Shown here piece after piece: positions 15,201 through 21,207 of a stretch of 21,207 bases of DNA. The translations under genes and the position numbers were made by a program. The stretch comes from CAVVPY01 sp963750295. Its GTDB lineage: Bacteria; Actinomycetota; Actinomycetes; Mycobacteriales; Jatrophihabitantaceae. Location of the stretch: assembly GCA_963750295.1 (NCBI GenBank), contig CAVVPY010000003.1, positions 1 through 21,207 of the forward strand, in the 5' to 3' direction. Each line of letters starts with the position of its first letter. Position 1 is the stretch's first letter. The notes under the pieces are model-generated. The model was not told where the DNA came from. It searched no databases and saw only the letters and a list, made by a program, of their open reading frames with translations.

Positions 15201-15309
15201 GACTGGCCCCTCGAGCACGTGGCAGCACTTGCTGAGGTCACGGCACCACTCAGATTTCATCGATCGAGCAGACCATCCGTTCTTTGGTGCGAACGCACGC
15301 GGACTCTGA
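12274..15309 (+). CDS. MobF-family relaxase/helicase (TraA/TrwC-like), short C-terminus
   Basis: This intact 1011-residue conjugative relaxase starts at GTG 12274. The TrwC-type domain (1-310) has the candidate catalytic tyrosines Tyr37-Tyr38 in RYYTEAGTPPGRW, the segment FDLTFSVPKSASAVWAVADA, and the metal-binding triad His224-x-His226-x-His228 in HDPHLHTHVVVANRVQ. The helicase part has Walker A GAAGTGKT (542-549), Walker B VIIDEAS (Asp654-Glu655), QLSAIDAGG and TTAHRAQGQT (876-885). It would nick oriT, attach to the 5' end and unwind plasmid or ICE DNA. Many actinobacterial homologues continue several hundred residues past VLNNVGADLSAHETL. This one ends 60 residues later with unrelated residues and may be truncated. 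It lies downstream of the candidate oriT region. Confidence 0.95.
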   Translation: MTVSVKRVSAGEGYRYLMQSVAVGDAARLSSTPMTRYYTEAGTPPGRWMGSGLDGLGDGRGIEAGSVVREEQLFHLLGMGADPVTGEPLGSTPQQATPGYRERVRARLSALPAGLSAADREEQIEQIRRDERSRDGATARKAVTGFDLTFSVPKSASAVWAVADAATQQRIVEAHHAAIQDALAWAEHNVFATRVGKGGATRVPVRGVIAAAFDHYDSRAHDPHLHTHVVVANRVQTEAGGKWRTLDSRSLFRATVALSELHQGLLMDRLTSVLGLGWDGRARRHSPVPQWEITGVPDSLRNEFSQRAATIDRAKDELVAAYRATHGRSPNTATVLKLRQQATLATRPNKQLQSLAELTAQWRERAAAHVGADTAAWVRALPTTTSEAFRSDHLSAEHIQRLAKQTLTAVAGKRATFTRWNVYAETQRQLHAVRFATAQDRQQVGDRVTDSVLGLSVLLTSPDAVAIALEADATLRHASGERYTTRAILDAETRLLDASHDLTGPTLDGAAVIVQTQRYSPEQQAVAAQIATSGRQLDLLVGAAGTGKTAAMAGLAAAWQAQHGPGSVIGLAPSAAAADVLAGELGLHTENTAKWTTEAALEPKRLARLNDLRTLMARLPSGSPQALRIEVALRELARETGRWRITPGQLVIIDEASLAGTLVLDQIISQARSAAAKVLLVGDWAQLSAIDAGGAFSMLVRDRGDVPELVDVRRFNQPWEKQASLVLRAGDPRAIDAYEQHARIHEGGPDSALDQAYAAWLADQQSGKRSLLIAADAAAVTDLNTRARADLVTNGRVTRDGVPLADGTTAGRGDLIVTRRNDRTLITGRGWVKNGDQWTVRKATDDGLVVQREGGSTKIRLPAEYVAEHVELAYATTAHRAQGQTVDTAHTLVTGPGMTREALYVATTRARDANHLYVAIDDAHDVESSHGTGEYVTARDVLAAVLNNVGADLSAHETLADATTPTEPRVPPSRSGTGPSSTWQHLLRSRHHSDFIDRADHPFFGANARGL

Positions 15310-15572
15310 GCAGTGCCGAGTCCTGAATCGCTGCCTTACCGCTATGATCGAAGTGCCAGCACGGGGCGGAAAACGGATTCGCCTGCTCACCGTCAAAGAC
15401 GCATCTAGCGGCGGCAGACTGCAGCCGTGAACGGATCACCGACGTGGCCGCTCGTGCTCGCATCGGCCCACGCGATAAGCGTTCCGGTTGAACCGGTGCC
15501 GCCACACCATGCCAGGCCCGGCAGGCCACTCCACCCGCTACCCAAAGGGCGAACAGAACGAAAGTCTCACCG
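15310..15572. other. Intergenic stretch after the relaxase, with a 13-bp palindrome
   Basis: No gene is seen in these 263 bases. The perfect palindrome CCGGTTGAACCGG at 15484-15496, about 77 bases before the next start, could be an operator for the nuclease-like gene. No clear terminator for the relaxase was found. Confidence 0.35.
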
Positions 15573-15881
15573 ATGACGAGCGGCGACGGGATCTTCCTTA
15601 TCCACGAGAATGGCGACATGATCGAGATGCAGGCCGAACCCTATGCCACCGAGGAGCTGCTTCAGCAGCTGCTCGCCGATCATCCCGCGCTTCTGCCGGG
15701 CGCAAAGATCGACCCCGCATCGCCGCGCCGCTGGTTGCTGATCGGCCGCGAGATTGGCGTCCCTGCCCGACTTGGCGGCGGCGAGCAGTGGAGCCTCGAC
15801 CACCTGTTTGTCGACCAAGACGCCGTCCCGACGATCGTCGAAGTGAAGCGAAGCAGTGACACTGTTCCACGTGCCCACTGA
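15573..15881 (+). pseudogene. Nuclease-like protein (PD-(D/E)xK type), truncated by an IS21-type remnant
   Basis: The 102-residue frame from ATG 15573 reads GDGIFLIHENGDMIEMQAEP, then LLQQLLADHPALLPG, then RRWLLIGREIGVPARLGGGE, then WSLDHLFVDQDAVPTIVEVK. The LDHLFVD...PTIVEVKR segment is a PD-(D/E)xK-like core (Asp, then Glu-x-Lys). In complete relatives SSDT is followed by an RIRREVVGQMLDYAAN-like stretch. Here it becomes VPRAH and stops, because at about 15860 the sequence switches to an istB gene end. The C-terminal part is gone. Relatives are uncharacterised predicted nucleases found in defence or mobile contexts. Confidence 0.6.
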
Positions 15882-16071
15882 GAGGGAGGAGCGGTCGGCT
15901 GTTGCGATCGCGTCCAACGAACCGTTCTCCGGCTGGACCAAAACCTTCACCGGCCCCCGGCGCTGCGCTGCCATCGTCGACCGTCTCATCTTCGCCGGAC
16001 AGATCATCGAAACCGGCACGACCAGCTACCGGCTCGCCCCCGCTCGGGCGGCTCGCACAGCAAAGCGCTGA
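15858..16071 (+). pseudogene. 3' end of an istB-like gene (IS21-family remnant)
   Basis: The plus strand reads LFHVPTEREERSAVAIASNE, then PFSGWTKTFTGPRRCAAIVD, then RLIFAGQIIETGTTSYRLAP and a stop at 16071. This is the last ~70 residues of IstB, the AAA+ helper ATPase of IS21 elements, from just after its Walker B region. The rest of istB and istA is missing. The join to the nuclease-like gene at about 15860 shares CACTG. An IS21 terminal repeat would be expected just after 16071 but I could not identify one. Confidence 0.7.
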
Positions 16072-16115
16072 CCAGGCGCACGCAGTTTGGCCAGCAACAC
16101 GGCGCGAAACTCGTG

Positions 16116-16146
16116 TTGATGAAACGATCCGCGAAGCGTCTATAAG
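16116..16146 (+). promoter_or_regulatory. Weak candidate promoter for the sigma factor operon
   Basis: TTGATG at 16116-16121 and TATAAG at 16141-16146 with a long 19-base spacer, 48 bases before the start codon. GAAAC occurs twice nearby (16106-16110, 16121-16125), which might be part of an ECF-type -35. No proper ECF -10 at the right distance is clear. Confidence 0.25.
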
Positions 16147-16193
16147 GAAGAGCGCCCGACGCGCTTTCGCAACAGGTTCAGCGGAGGGGGTTC

Positions 16194-16727
16194 ATGCTCG
16201 AACCGACAGAGCTTCGTCAAAGTGAGGCCGACCGGGCAGACCTGCTTGCCGCCTTGTTCCGCGAGCACTACTTGCGCCTGGTCCGGCTCGCGGTCCAGCT
16301 CGTCGACGATCAAGCCAGCGCCGAGGACGTCGTCCAGGACGTGTTTGCCCGACTTCAACAAGGCCAGCAGAACCTCCTCGAGGTCGCCGATCCGCGCCGA
16401 TACCTGACCAGCGCGGTGGTCAACCAGGCCCGATCCAGCCTTCGACGCCGCCAGCTGGTCCGAACCCGGATACTCGATCACCCACAACACGTGGATGGCG
16501 CCGACGCAGCCGTGATCCAGGACGCCACATCGGCGAGCATCTGGCGCGCGGTCGCTCGACTACCCACCCGGCAACGCCAGGTCGTCGTGCTCCGCCACTA
16601 CGAGAACTGGTCCATTCCCGAGATCGCCGGCGCGCTGGGGATCTCACCCGGCGCGGCCTCGTCGTCACTCGATCGCGCCCTCAAATCGCTCAACAACCCC
16701 ATCGGAGCCATCAATGCCGACCGCTGA
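16194..16727 (+). CDS. ECF-type sigma factor (SigE-like sigma-70 family)
   Basis: The 177-residue protein starts at ATG 16194 with a strong GGAGGGGG site. Region 2 (about residues 18-85) includes LFREHYLRLVRLAVQLVDDQ, then ASAEDVVQDVFARLQ, then DPRRYLTSAVVNQARSSLRR. Region 4 (about 112-168) includes LPTRQRQVVVLRHYENWSIP, then EIAGALGISPGAASSSLDRA. No region 3 or extra C-terminal domain is present, so it is an ECF sigma factor directing RNA polymerase to a specific regulon. Its last 14 bases overlap the next gene, so the two are translationally coupled, as expected of a sigma/membrane regulator pair. Confidence 0.92.
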   Translation: MLEPTELRQSEADRADLLAALFREHYLRLVRLAVQLVDDQASAEDVVQDVFARLQQGQQNLLEVADPRRYLTSAVVNQARSSLRRRQLVRTRILDHPQHVDGADAAVIQDATSASIWRAVARLPTRQRQVVVLRHYENWSIPEIAGALGISPGAASSSLDRALKSLNNPIGAINADR

Positions 16728-17754
16728 CGAACTGATCAGGAGGGCTCTGCAGGACCGCGCCGACACTGTCACCGCGAACACGTTGCGCCACCCCGAGATG
16801 CGGCAAGCCTCCCCACCCCAACGATCGCACCGGCCGGGCACCGGCGGCCGTCCCCGCGCCTTGTTCGCCACCGCCGCCACGGTCGTGGTTGTAGTCGCGA
16901 TCGCCGTCGGCGCCTACGGTCTGCACCGCGGGGGCGATCACGCCAACCCGGCCGGCGGGACAGCGAAGGCTTTGGTCGGCACCCAGTGGCGACTGACCGA
17001 GATTCGCTCCGCAGGCAAGACGTCTTCGGTCCCTGCGAGCTACAGCGGCGAACTGGCATTCGGCGCCGACGGCCAGCTCAACGGCCGCGACGGCCTCAAC
17101 GGCTTCGCCGGCACCTACCGCACATCAGGAAACCGGATCACGCTGCGTGTCACCACGGTCGGAGCCGCCGGCGGCACCGGCACCATCCCGGCCCAACAGG
17201 CCATGACGAGCATCTACGTCGCCACATCGCCACCCGCCGACTCGGTCACCTCGACGTTCACCCTGACCGCGACCACGCTCACCGTCACCAGCCGCCGATG
17301 GACTTTGACCTTCGACCGGATGCCCGCCTCATCGCCGTCGCCGCCCGCACCGACACAAACTGCGACGCTCAGCGCGCCGGACAGCTACTGCCTGCACACT
17401 CCGCCACCGCGCACGGGCACCGACACGAACCTGGTTCCCGGAACGCCGACCGCGCTCACCATCTGCCCGAACGGACCAACCCGCCCGGCCACGACCATCA
17501 CAGACATCTCCGCGTTGGTGCACGCCCTTGACGCATTGCCGACCAGCCCCGCCGCGAACGGATGCCAGGCCCGTGGCGCCAGCGCACTTCCCGCGCTCGG
17601 CACCTACGAACTGCACTTCCACTACCAGTCCGGCCCCGACGTGCTCGTCAACGTCCTTCCACAATGCCGACCCAGCATCAACAACCTGAAACTCCAGGCC
17701 GACTCGTCCACAACGATCATCCCGTTCATCGAAGCAGCGCTCGAGCACAGCTGA
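16714..17754 (+). CDS. Membrane-anchored META-domain protein, putative anti-sigma partner
   Basis: The 346-residue protein starts at ATG 16714 inside the sigma factor gene. A ~48-residue cytoplasmic N-terminus is followed by one TM helix (about 50-70, ALFATAATVVVVVAIAVGAYG), then a META/HslJ-like domain (about 85-205: LVGTQWRLTEIRSAGKTSSV, then GRDGLNGFAGTYRTSGNRITL, LTVTSRRWTLTFDRM), a proline-rich linker and a second extracellular part with four Cys (YCLHTPPP, ICPNG, GCQARG, QCRPS). The first 25 residues TADELIRRALQDRADTV may contact the sigma factor. There is no HxxxCxxC zinc anti-sigma motif. Location and overlap suggest it controls the sigma factor from an external signal; that role is inferred. 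Confidence 0.8.
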   Translation: MPTADELIRRALQDRADTVTANTLRHPEMRQASPPQRSHRPGTGGRPRALFATAATVVVVVAIAVGAYGLHRGGDHANPAGGTAKALVGTQWRLTEIRSAGKTSSVPASYSGELAFGADGQLNGRDGLNGFAGTYRTSGNRITLRVTTVGAAGGTGTIPAQQAMTSIYVATSPPADSVTSTFTLTATTLTVTSRRWTLTFDRMPASSPSPPAPTQTATLSAPDSYCLHTPPPRTGTDTNLVPGTPTALTICPNGPTRPATTITDISALVHALDALPTSPAANGCQARGASALPALGTYELHFHYQSGPDVLVNVLPQCRPSINNLKLQADSSTTIIPFIEAALEHS

Positions 17755-17989
17755 TCAAGAACCGGGACAACTTCGCAATCCAACCCGCACCTGTCCCCGG
17801 GGGCCAGCTCGAACCGTCATCCCGGGGCCAAGTCGAGTTGACACAGCCAATGCGTGGTTCCGACCACCTCCACCTGCCGGCATCGGCTGGACACGGCCAA
17901 CACGAGTTGGTTCCAAATCGAATGTGCGACCTACCACCTGTACAGCGCGCTGACTGTGGGGCAAACTCGCGCCCTATCGGGGACGGACA
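17755..17989. other. Intergenic stretch between the META-protein and protease genes
   Basis: No convincing gene. A TTGACA-like hexamer at 17838-17843 has no matching -10 at 16-18 bases. The protease gene has GGGGACGG just before its ATG at 17990. I saw no strong terminator. Confidence 0.4.
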
Positions 17990-19190
17990 ATGCCACATTC
18001 CAGATTGCGATGGCTTACCGCCAGCGGCTGCGTTCTGCTTTCGGCCTGTGCGACCACAACCGCAGGCAATCCATTGCGGCCGTCCGTATCGAGTTCACCT
18101 ACCCGGCCGGCCGCTACACGCACCGTGACGGTAGCGCCGAGCGACGCAGCCACGAGAAGCTTTGCGGGCCTGTATCGGCGTGAACAGTCAGGCGTGGTGC
18201 GAATCGAGACGGTCAGCTGTACCGAGTCTGGCCTCGGCAGCGGGTTCTTGCTATCGAACAACCTGGTCCTGACCGTCGAGCACGTCGTCCGGGAGGCAGC
18301 GGTGATCAGTCTGATCATCGGGACTCAGCGCGCCACGGGGACCATCGTCGGCGTCGACAAGACCAAATGACTTGGCGCTGGTGCGTAGTGATCGCCCGAT
18401 CGTCGGCTATCACTTCACGCTACGACGTGAACCAGCCGGGATCGGCGATGACGTCGGCGCTATCGGCTTCCCGATAGGCGACCCCATCACCTTCACCCGC
18501 GGAAGCGTTAGCGGCCTTGATCGCACCATCACTTTCGAGGACGGCACGGTACACCGCGGGCTCCTGGAAACCGACGCGGCGATCAATCCTGGAAATAGCG
18601 GCGGCCCACTGATCACCGACGACGGACAAGTCGCCGGACTTGTCGACGCGAAGAACGTCGCGGCAAGCGGAATTGGCTATGCCGTCCCCGCGAGCTCAGC
18701 ACTCGCCGACGTCGCCCGCTGGAAGGCCACACCGTCTCAACCCGCCGCCCCGCCGTGCACCGACCCGCTCGGGCCTGGTCAAGCAACGGTCAACACTCCG
18801 CCCCTCGGAGGTCTCGACTCCTCCGCAGCCGCCGGCATCGCCGACGCCTTTGACGTCTACTTTGGCGGCATCAACTCTGGCGACTACGCAGCCGCGTTCG
18901 CAGTGCTCAGTCCACGACTGCGGGCCGGAACCAGCGAATCGCGCTTCGCCGAGGGTGACTCGACCAGCTACGACTCGCAAATCAGAGTGCTCGACGTGAA
19001 TCCCATCGACTCCTCCACCGTCGAGGTCGCCCTCACATTCGTCAGCCTGCAGGCAGCTGAGAAAGGGCCGAACGGCGAAACCTGCGATATATGGACCCTC
19101 AACTACACGATGATCATGTCCTCCCCTGGCTCCTGGCTCATCGACGCCGTAGCGCCGTATCGGGGTCGACCCGAGTATGTCGCCTGCTAG
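17990..19190 (+). pseudogene. Secreted lipoprotein trypsin-like serine protease, one frameshift
   Basis: From ATG 17990 the protein has a signal peptide ending in lipobox LLSAC (Cys20), then a Pro/Ser/Thr linker, then a trypsin-like domain. His98 lies in LTVEHVV. At 18365-18368 the bases AAAT give TGA; with one A fewer the frame continues TNDLALVRSD, the catalytic Asp motif. The second frame goes on through GAIGFPIGDPITFTRGSVSG, then DAAINPGNSGGPL (catalytic Ser) and GIGYAVPASSAL. It then has an NTF2-like C-terminal domain (ADAFDVYFGGINSGDYAAAF to YRGRPEYVAC) ending at 19190. As written, the first product has His only. Repaired length is about 400 residues. It is a likely envelope protease and perhaps a target of the adjacent sigma factor. 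Confidence 0.8.
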
Positions 19191-19492
19191 AGAGGAGCGT
19201 CTGCACGGGGTGTTGACAACCCTGACGTGCCCATCGTTGCGTGGATCCTGCAGTTGTCGAGTCTCCGTCGCGGACTCGGCCCTCGAACGGTGGCATTCAC
19301 GATCGAGGAGCACGCCCGGCGCCGTCAAGCCGGTCCCTTGCGGGGGTGTCGTCGTCATGCCGGCGTTGGGGGACCAGTCGCTTCGTCGGGTGGCATCTGG
19401 GTGCCGGGTCCGGTAGCGTGCCCGCGTCGATGACGAGCAGTTGACGATCAACCAGGCGTTGACGCTGCCGTAGCCGTCGGGGGGTATTTGAC
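19191..19492. other. Intergenic stretch upstream of the DUF2510 gene
   Basis: 302 bases in which I find no supported gene on either strand; the open frames lack coding-like codon bias and family similarity. The only clear element is a GGGGGG-rich ribosome-binding site just before 19493. Confidence 0.45.
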
Positions 19493-20146
19493 GTGCAGCC
19501 TGGGTGGTATCCGGATCAAGGTGGCGCTCCGGTGGAGCGGTATTGGGATGGCTCGTCGTGGACGGGGGGCGCGCGCCCGTCGCAGCCCCCCGCCCAGCCC
19601 GGTGGGCAGCCGTTCACTGCGTATCAGAATCCGACAGCTCCCTTTCCACAGGCTGGCGGCGGCTGGGGCACCTCGCCCGGTGGCGGCATCGGGTACCGGG
19701 CCAGCCCTCCCGGCGGCCCGGTGCCGTGGTACCGGCGTCGCGGCTGGCAGATCGGCGGCGGCATCGTGGCGGTGTTCATCGTGCTCGGAGCTATCGGGTC
19801 CGCCGCCGGCTCCGGGAAGAAGAAGGACGCGGCCGCCTCCTCGCCCTTGAGTTCGGCCACGTCGTCATCGACGTCTGCGACGCCGCCGGCCCACGGCGAC
19901 GCTGCGCTGTTCGTCATGCCCGACGAGACAGGCAAGGTACTGCAGGACGCGCAGGACGATCTGCAGCGGCTGGCGGCGAATCCGATCTACTTCTCGGACT
20001 CGAAGGACGCGACCGGCGCCGCACGACTCCAGATACTTGATCGGGACTGGCAGGTCTGCTCCCAGAACGTAGCCCCAGGCACGAAGGTCACCGTCGACAT
20101 GGACGTCGTGTTCAACGTCGTAAAGCTCGACGAGGACTGCCCCTGA
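19493..20146 (+). CDS. DUF2510/TM/PASTA-like membrane protein
   Basis: The 217-residue protein starts at GTG 19493, preceded by GGGGGG. It begins QPGWYPDQGGAPVERYWDGS, a DUF2510 domain (about residues 2-30), then a Gln/Pro/Gly-rich cytoplasmic linker, then a basic stop WYRRRGWQ and one TM helix (about 85-105, GGGIVAVFIVLGAIGSAAG). After a Ser/Thr linker comes an extracellular PASTA-like unit: FVMPDETGKVLQDAQDDLQR, then QILDRDWQVCSQNVAPGTKV. Actinobacterial proteins of this layout are usually of unknown function; PASTA units can bind peptidoglycan. It is intact and apparently monocistronic. Confidence 0.85.
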   Translation: MQPGWYPDQGGAPVERYWDGSSWTGGARPSQPPAQPGGQPFTAYQNPTAPFPQAGGGWGTSPGGGIGYRASPPGGPVPWYRRRGWQIGGGIVAVFIVLGAIGSAAGSGKKKDAAASSPLSSATSSSTSATPPAHGDAALFVMPDETGKVLQDAQDDLQRLAANPIYFSDSKDATGAARLQILDRDWQVCSQNVAPGTKVTVDMDVVFNVVKLDEDCP

Positions 20147-20177
20147 CAGGCTCGGCAGACGGCGCAGGTGATAGGGG

Positions 20178-20399
20178 TTAGACGCCGCTCCCGCGCATAT
20201 CGACCGTAGGCCGCAGAGTTGCGGCCCCGCCGCTCGGCGATCGGATAGGTGATCCGATGCGAGGAGCCGTCTGCACGAGGCGAGTCAGATGTTGGGCAGC
20301 CTCGATCTCTTGGCGATTGAGCGGGACCCGGCCGAAAGGCTCGCCGGCCGGGGGCGGGTCGAGCCATGGTTGCTGAGCCTGGTAGCGCGGCGTCCCCAC
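20178..20399 (-). CDS. Possible small protein, 73 residues, unknown function
   Basis: The frame from GTG 20399 directly follows a TAG. It reads MGTPRYQAQQPWLDPPPAGE, then PFGRVPLNRQEIEAAQHLTR, then LVQTAPR. Third-position GC is high for these first 47 or so codons and then falls, so the 3' part may be non-coding or frameshifted. No ribosome-binding site and no known family. It lies upstream of the NaeI-like gene on the opposite strand. It may be a relic. Confidence 0.3.
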   Translation of the reverse strand: MGTPRYQAQQPWLDPPPAGEPFGRVPLNRQEIEAAQHLTRLVQTAPRIGSPIRSPSGGAATLRPTVDMRGSGV

Positions 20400-20504
20400 C
20401 TAACTGCTTGACGGATCTAGTCTGCGGGCCGTAGTTACCGACGAGCCCGCCAAACCGCGTGACTTCCCGAGGACCGGGCAGCAGCTGCTGTTTGGCAGTC
20501 CGAC

Positions 20505-21207
20505 GTGGGCCCTTCCTCCCCCACGACGGACTCGCTTGCTTCGCCCCACTCGCGTGCCGAATCGACACGCAGAGCACCTGTTCGGGCTGTCGCTGAGCCC
20601 GGGGACCTTTGCAGGAACGACCGTGGGGATGAACATGTCATCCTGTCCTTTGACGACGACCAGGACCTCCTCACGGTGTCGCGCTACCTGGCGTCGCTCG
20701 TCGACCTTCCGCAGCTGATCGGGGACGCCATCGAGGACGCTGTCTATTACGTTCTCGACGGGTGGCGGACACATCGCTTCGATCTAAACGACGAGCGAGT
20801 AGAGAGCGACGAACGACGAACGGTCGGCACCAAGCTGCAGTACCACGTGATCGACAACCTCGGGCTGACGAAGTCGAGGCACCCCGACACCCACGTCGAC
20901 GGCGTCGGCGTCGAGCTGAAGGGGACGATCGGATCCAACTGGACCATCCCGAAAGAGGGCCAGTGCGGGGTGACCCTGCTGATTCGGGTCGACGGGGCGT
21001 GCTGGTTCTGCTTCATGGACGGAGACCCCGTGGATTGGAGTCCGCCCGGTCCGCCACGCGAGGGTCCGCAGCGGTTCGGCCGTGGTCCCGCCATTGGCCC
21101 GCCATTGTGGAGCGGCTCCCACCGTCTTCCAGCGTCAGAGCACGCTTCGAAATGCCCAAGATCGGGGGCTGAGCCCCGATCAGAATGGCCCCATGAACGC
21201 CAACCCT
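20505..21207 (+). CDS. NaeI-family type II restriction endonuclease, ends unresolved
   Basis: The plus frame, open from a GTG at 20505 to the window edge, reads FDDDQDLLTVSRYLASLVDL, then LDGWRTHRFDLNDERVESDE, then RRTVGTKLQYHVIDNLGL, then THVDGVGVELKGTIGSNWTI, then PKEGQCGVTLLIRVDGACWF. The order LDGxRTxRxD, VGTKLxxHV, DG-x3-VELKG (the Asp and Glu-x-Lys of PD-(D/E)xK) and NWxIPxE follows the nuclease domain of NaeI and relatives. The true start is unclear. ATGs at 20629 and 20635 are one frame off, which would need an indel, and GTG 20505 has no good site. After about 21030 similarity and codon bias are lost, so the C-terminal DNA-binding domain is absent or frameshifted. No methyltransferase is in the window. 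Confidence 0.7.
   Translation, partial: MGPSSPTTDSLASPHSRAESTRRAPVRAVAEPGDLCRNDRGDEHVILSFDDDQDLLTVSRYLASLVDLPQLIGDAIEDAVYYVLDGWRTHRFDLNDERVESDERRTVGTKLQYHVIDNLGLTKSRHPDTHVDGVGVELKGTIGSNWTIPKEGQCGVTLLIRVDGACWFCFMDGDPVDWSPPGPPREGPQRFGRGPAIGPPLWSGSHRLPASEHASKCPRSGAEPRSEWPHERQP
21161..21184. terminator. Hairpin near the window end
   Basis: GATCGGGG and CCCCGATC pair around a short loop that contains a TGA at 21170-21172 in one plus frame (tail ...RFEMPKIGG). It has no T-run after it, so it would be an atypical terminator. An ATG at 21193 follows (MNANP), possibly a next gene. Confidence 0.4.

Noticed and set aside
17838..17870. TTGACA as a promoter of the protease gene
   Set aside because: No acceptable -10 follows at 16-18 bases.
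1..21207. CRISPR arrays, tRNA or rRNA genes, and element attachment sites
   Set aside because: I saw no regularly spaced repeats, no tRNA-like TTCGA arm in a plausible cloverleaf and no direct repeats flanking the mobilisation genes.

Overview
The window is high-GC DNA with actinobacterial hallmarks: a MobF relaxase of the actinomycete TraA type, DUF2510 and DUF427 proteins, an IS3-family element with Actinobacteria-like proteins, a SigE-type ECF sigma factor and a secreted trypsin-like lipoprotein protease. I place it in Actinomycetes and cannot go lower. No rRNA, tRNA or CRISPR was seen.

Layout. (1) Bases 1-4372, minus strand: a tightly packed cassette reading AraC-type regulator, BBE-type FAD oxidoreductase, RibD-C/DHFR-like reductase, NAD-dependent epimerase, PPOX-fold flavin/F420 enzyme, VOC enzyme. 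Gaps are 9 to 32 bp and several stop/start codons overlap. The epimerase and PPOX genes carry frame-breaking indels. (2) 4369-5142, minus: gene debris, namely half of one VOC gene, then the start of another VOC gene fused to the 3' end of a glycosyltransferase gene, which overlaps the AraC start. (3) 5200-6601: a two-TM membrane protein and a double-DUF427 protein. (4) 6921-9056: an IS3-family element (6982-8256) with about 26-bp inverted repeats and a frame-broken orfB, sitting inside an unidentified minus-strand gene, followed by a second gene remnant and an N-terminally truncated NERD nuclease. (5) 9270-10205: a polytopic membrane protein. (6) 10202-15309: a mobilisation module with a minus-strand operon of four small genes (HD-domain hydrolase at its 3' end), a 323-bp divergent gap, and a plus-strand MobF relaxase/helicase. 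(7) 15573-16071: a nuclease-like gene cut short and joined to the 3' end of an IS21-type istB gene. (8) 16194-19190: ECF sigma factor, overlapping membrane META-domain protein, and a lipoprotein protease broken by one extra base just before its catalytic Asp. (9) 19493-20146: DUF2510-TM-PASTA-like protein. (10) 20505-end: a NaeI-family restriction endonuclease with unresolved ends and no methyltransferase in view.

The region reads as an accessory island with repeated insertion, deletion and gene fusion. At least nine single- or two-base indels are visible in otherwise well-conserved reading frames, so either gene decay is widespread or the assembly has uncorrected indels. Raw reads would decide this, and it affects every 'pseudogene' call here. 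The most interesting working units are the AraC-led redox cassette, the sigma/META/protease locus and the NaeI-like enzyme.
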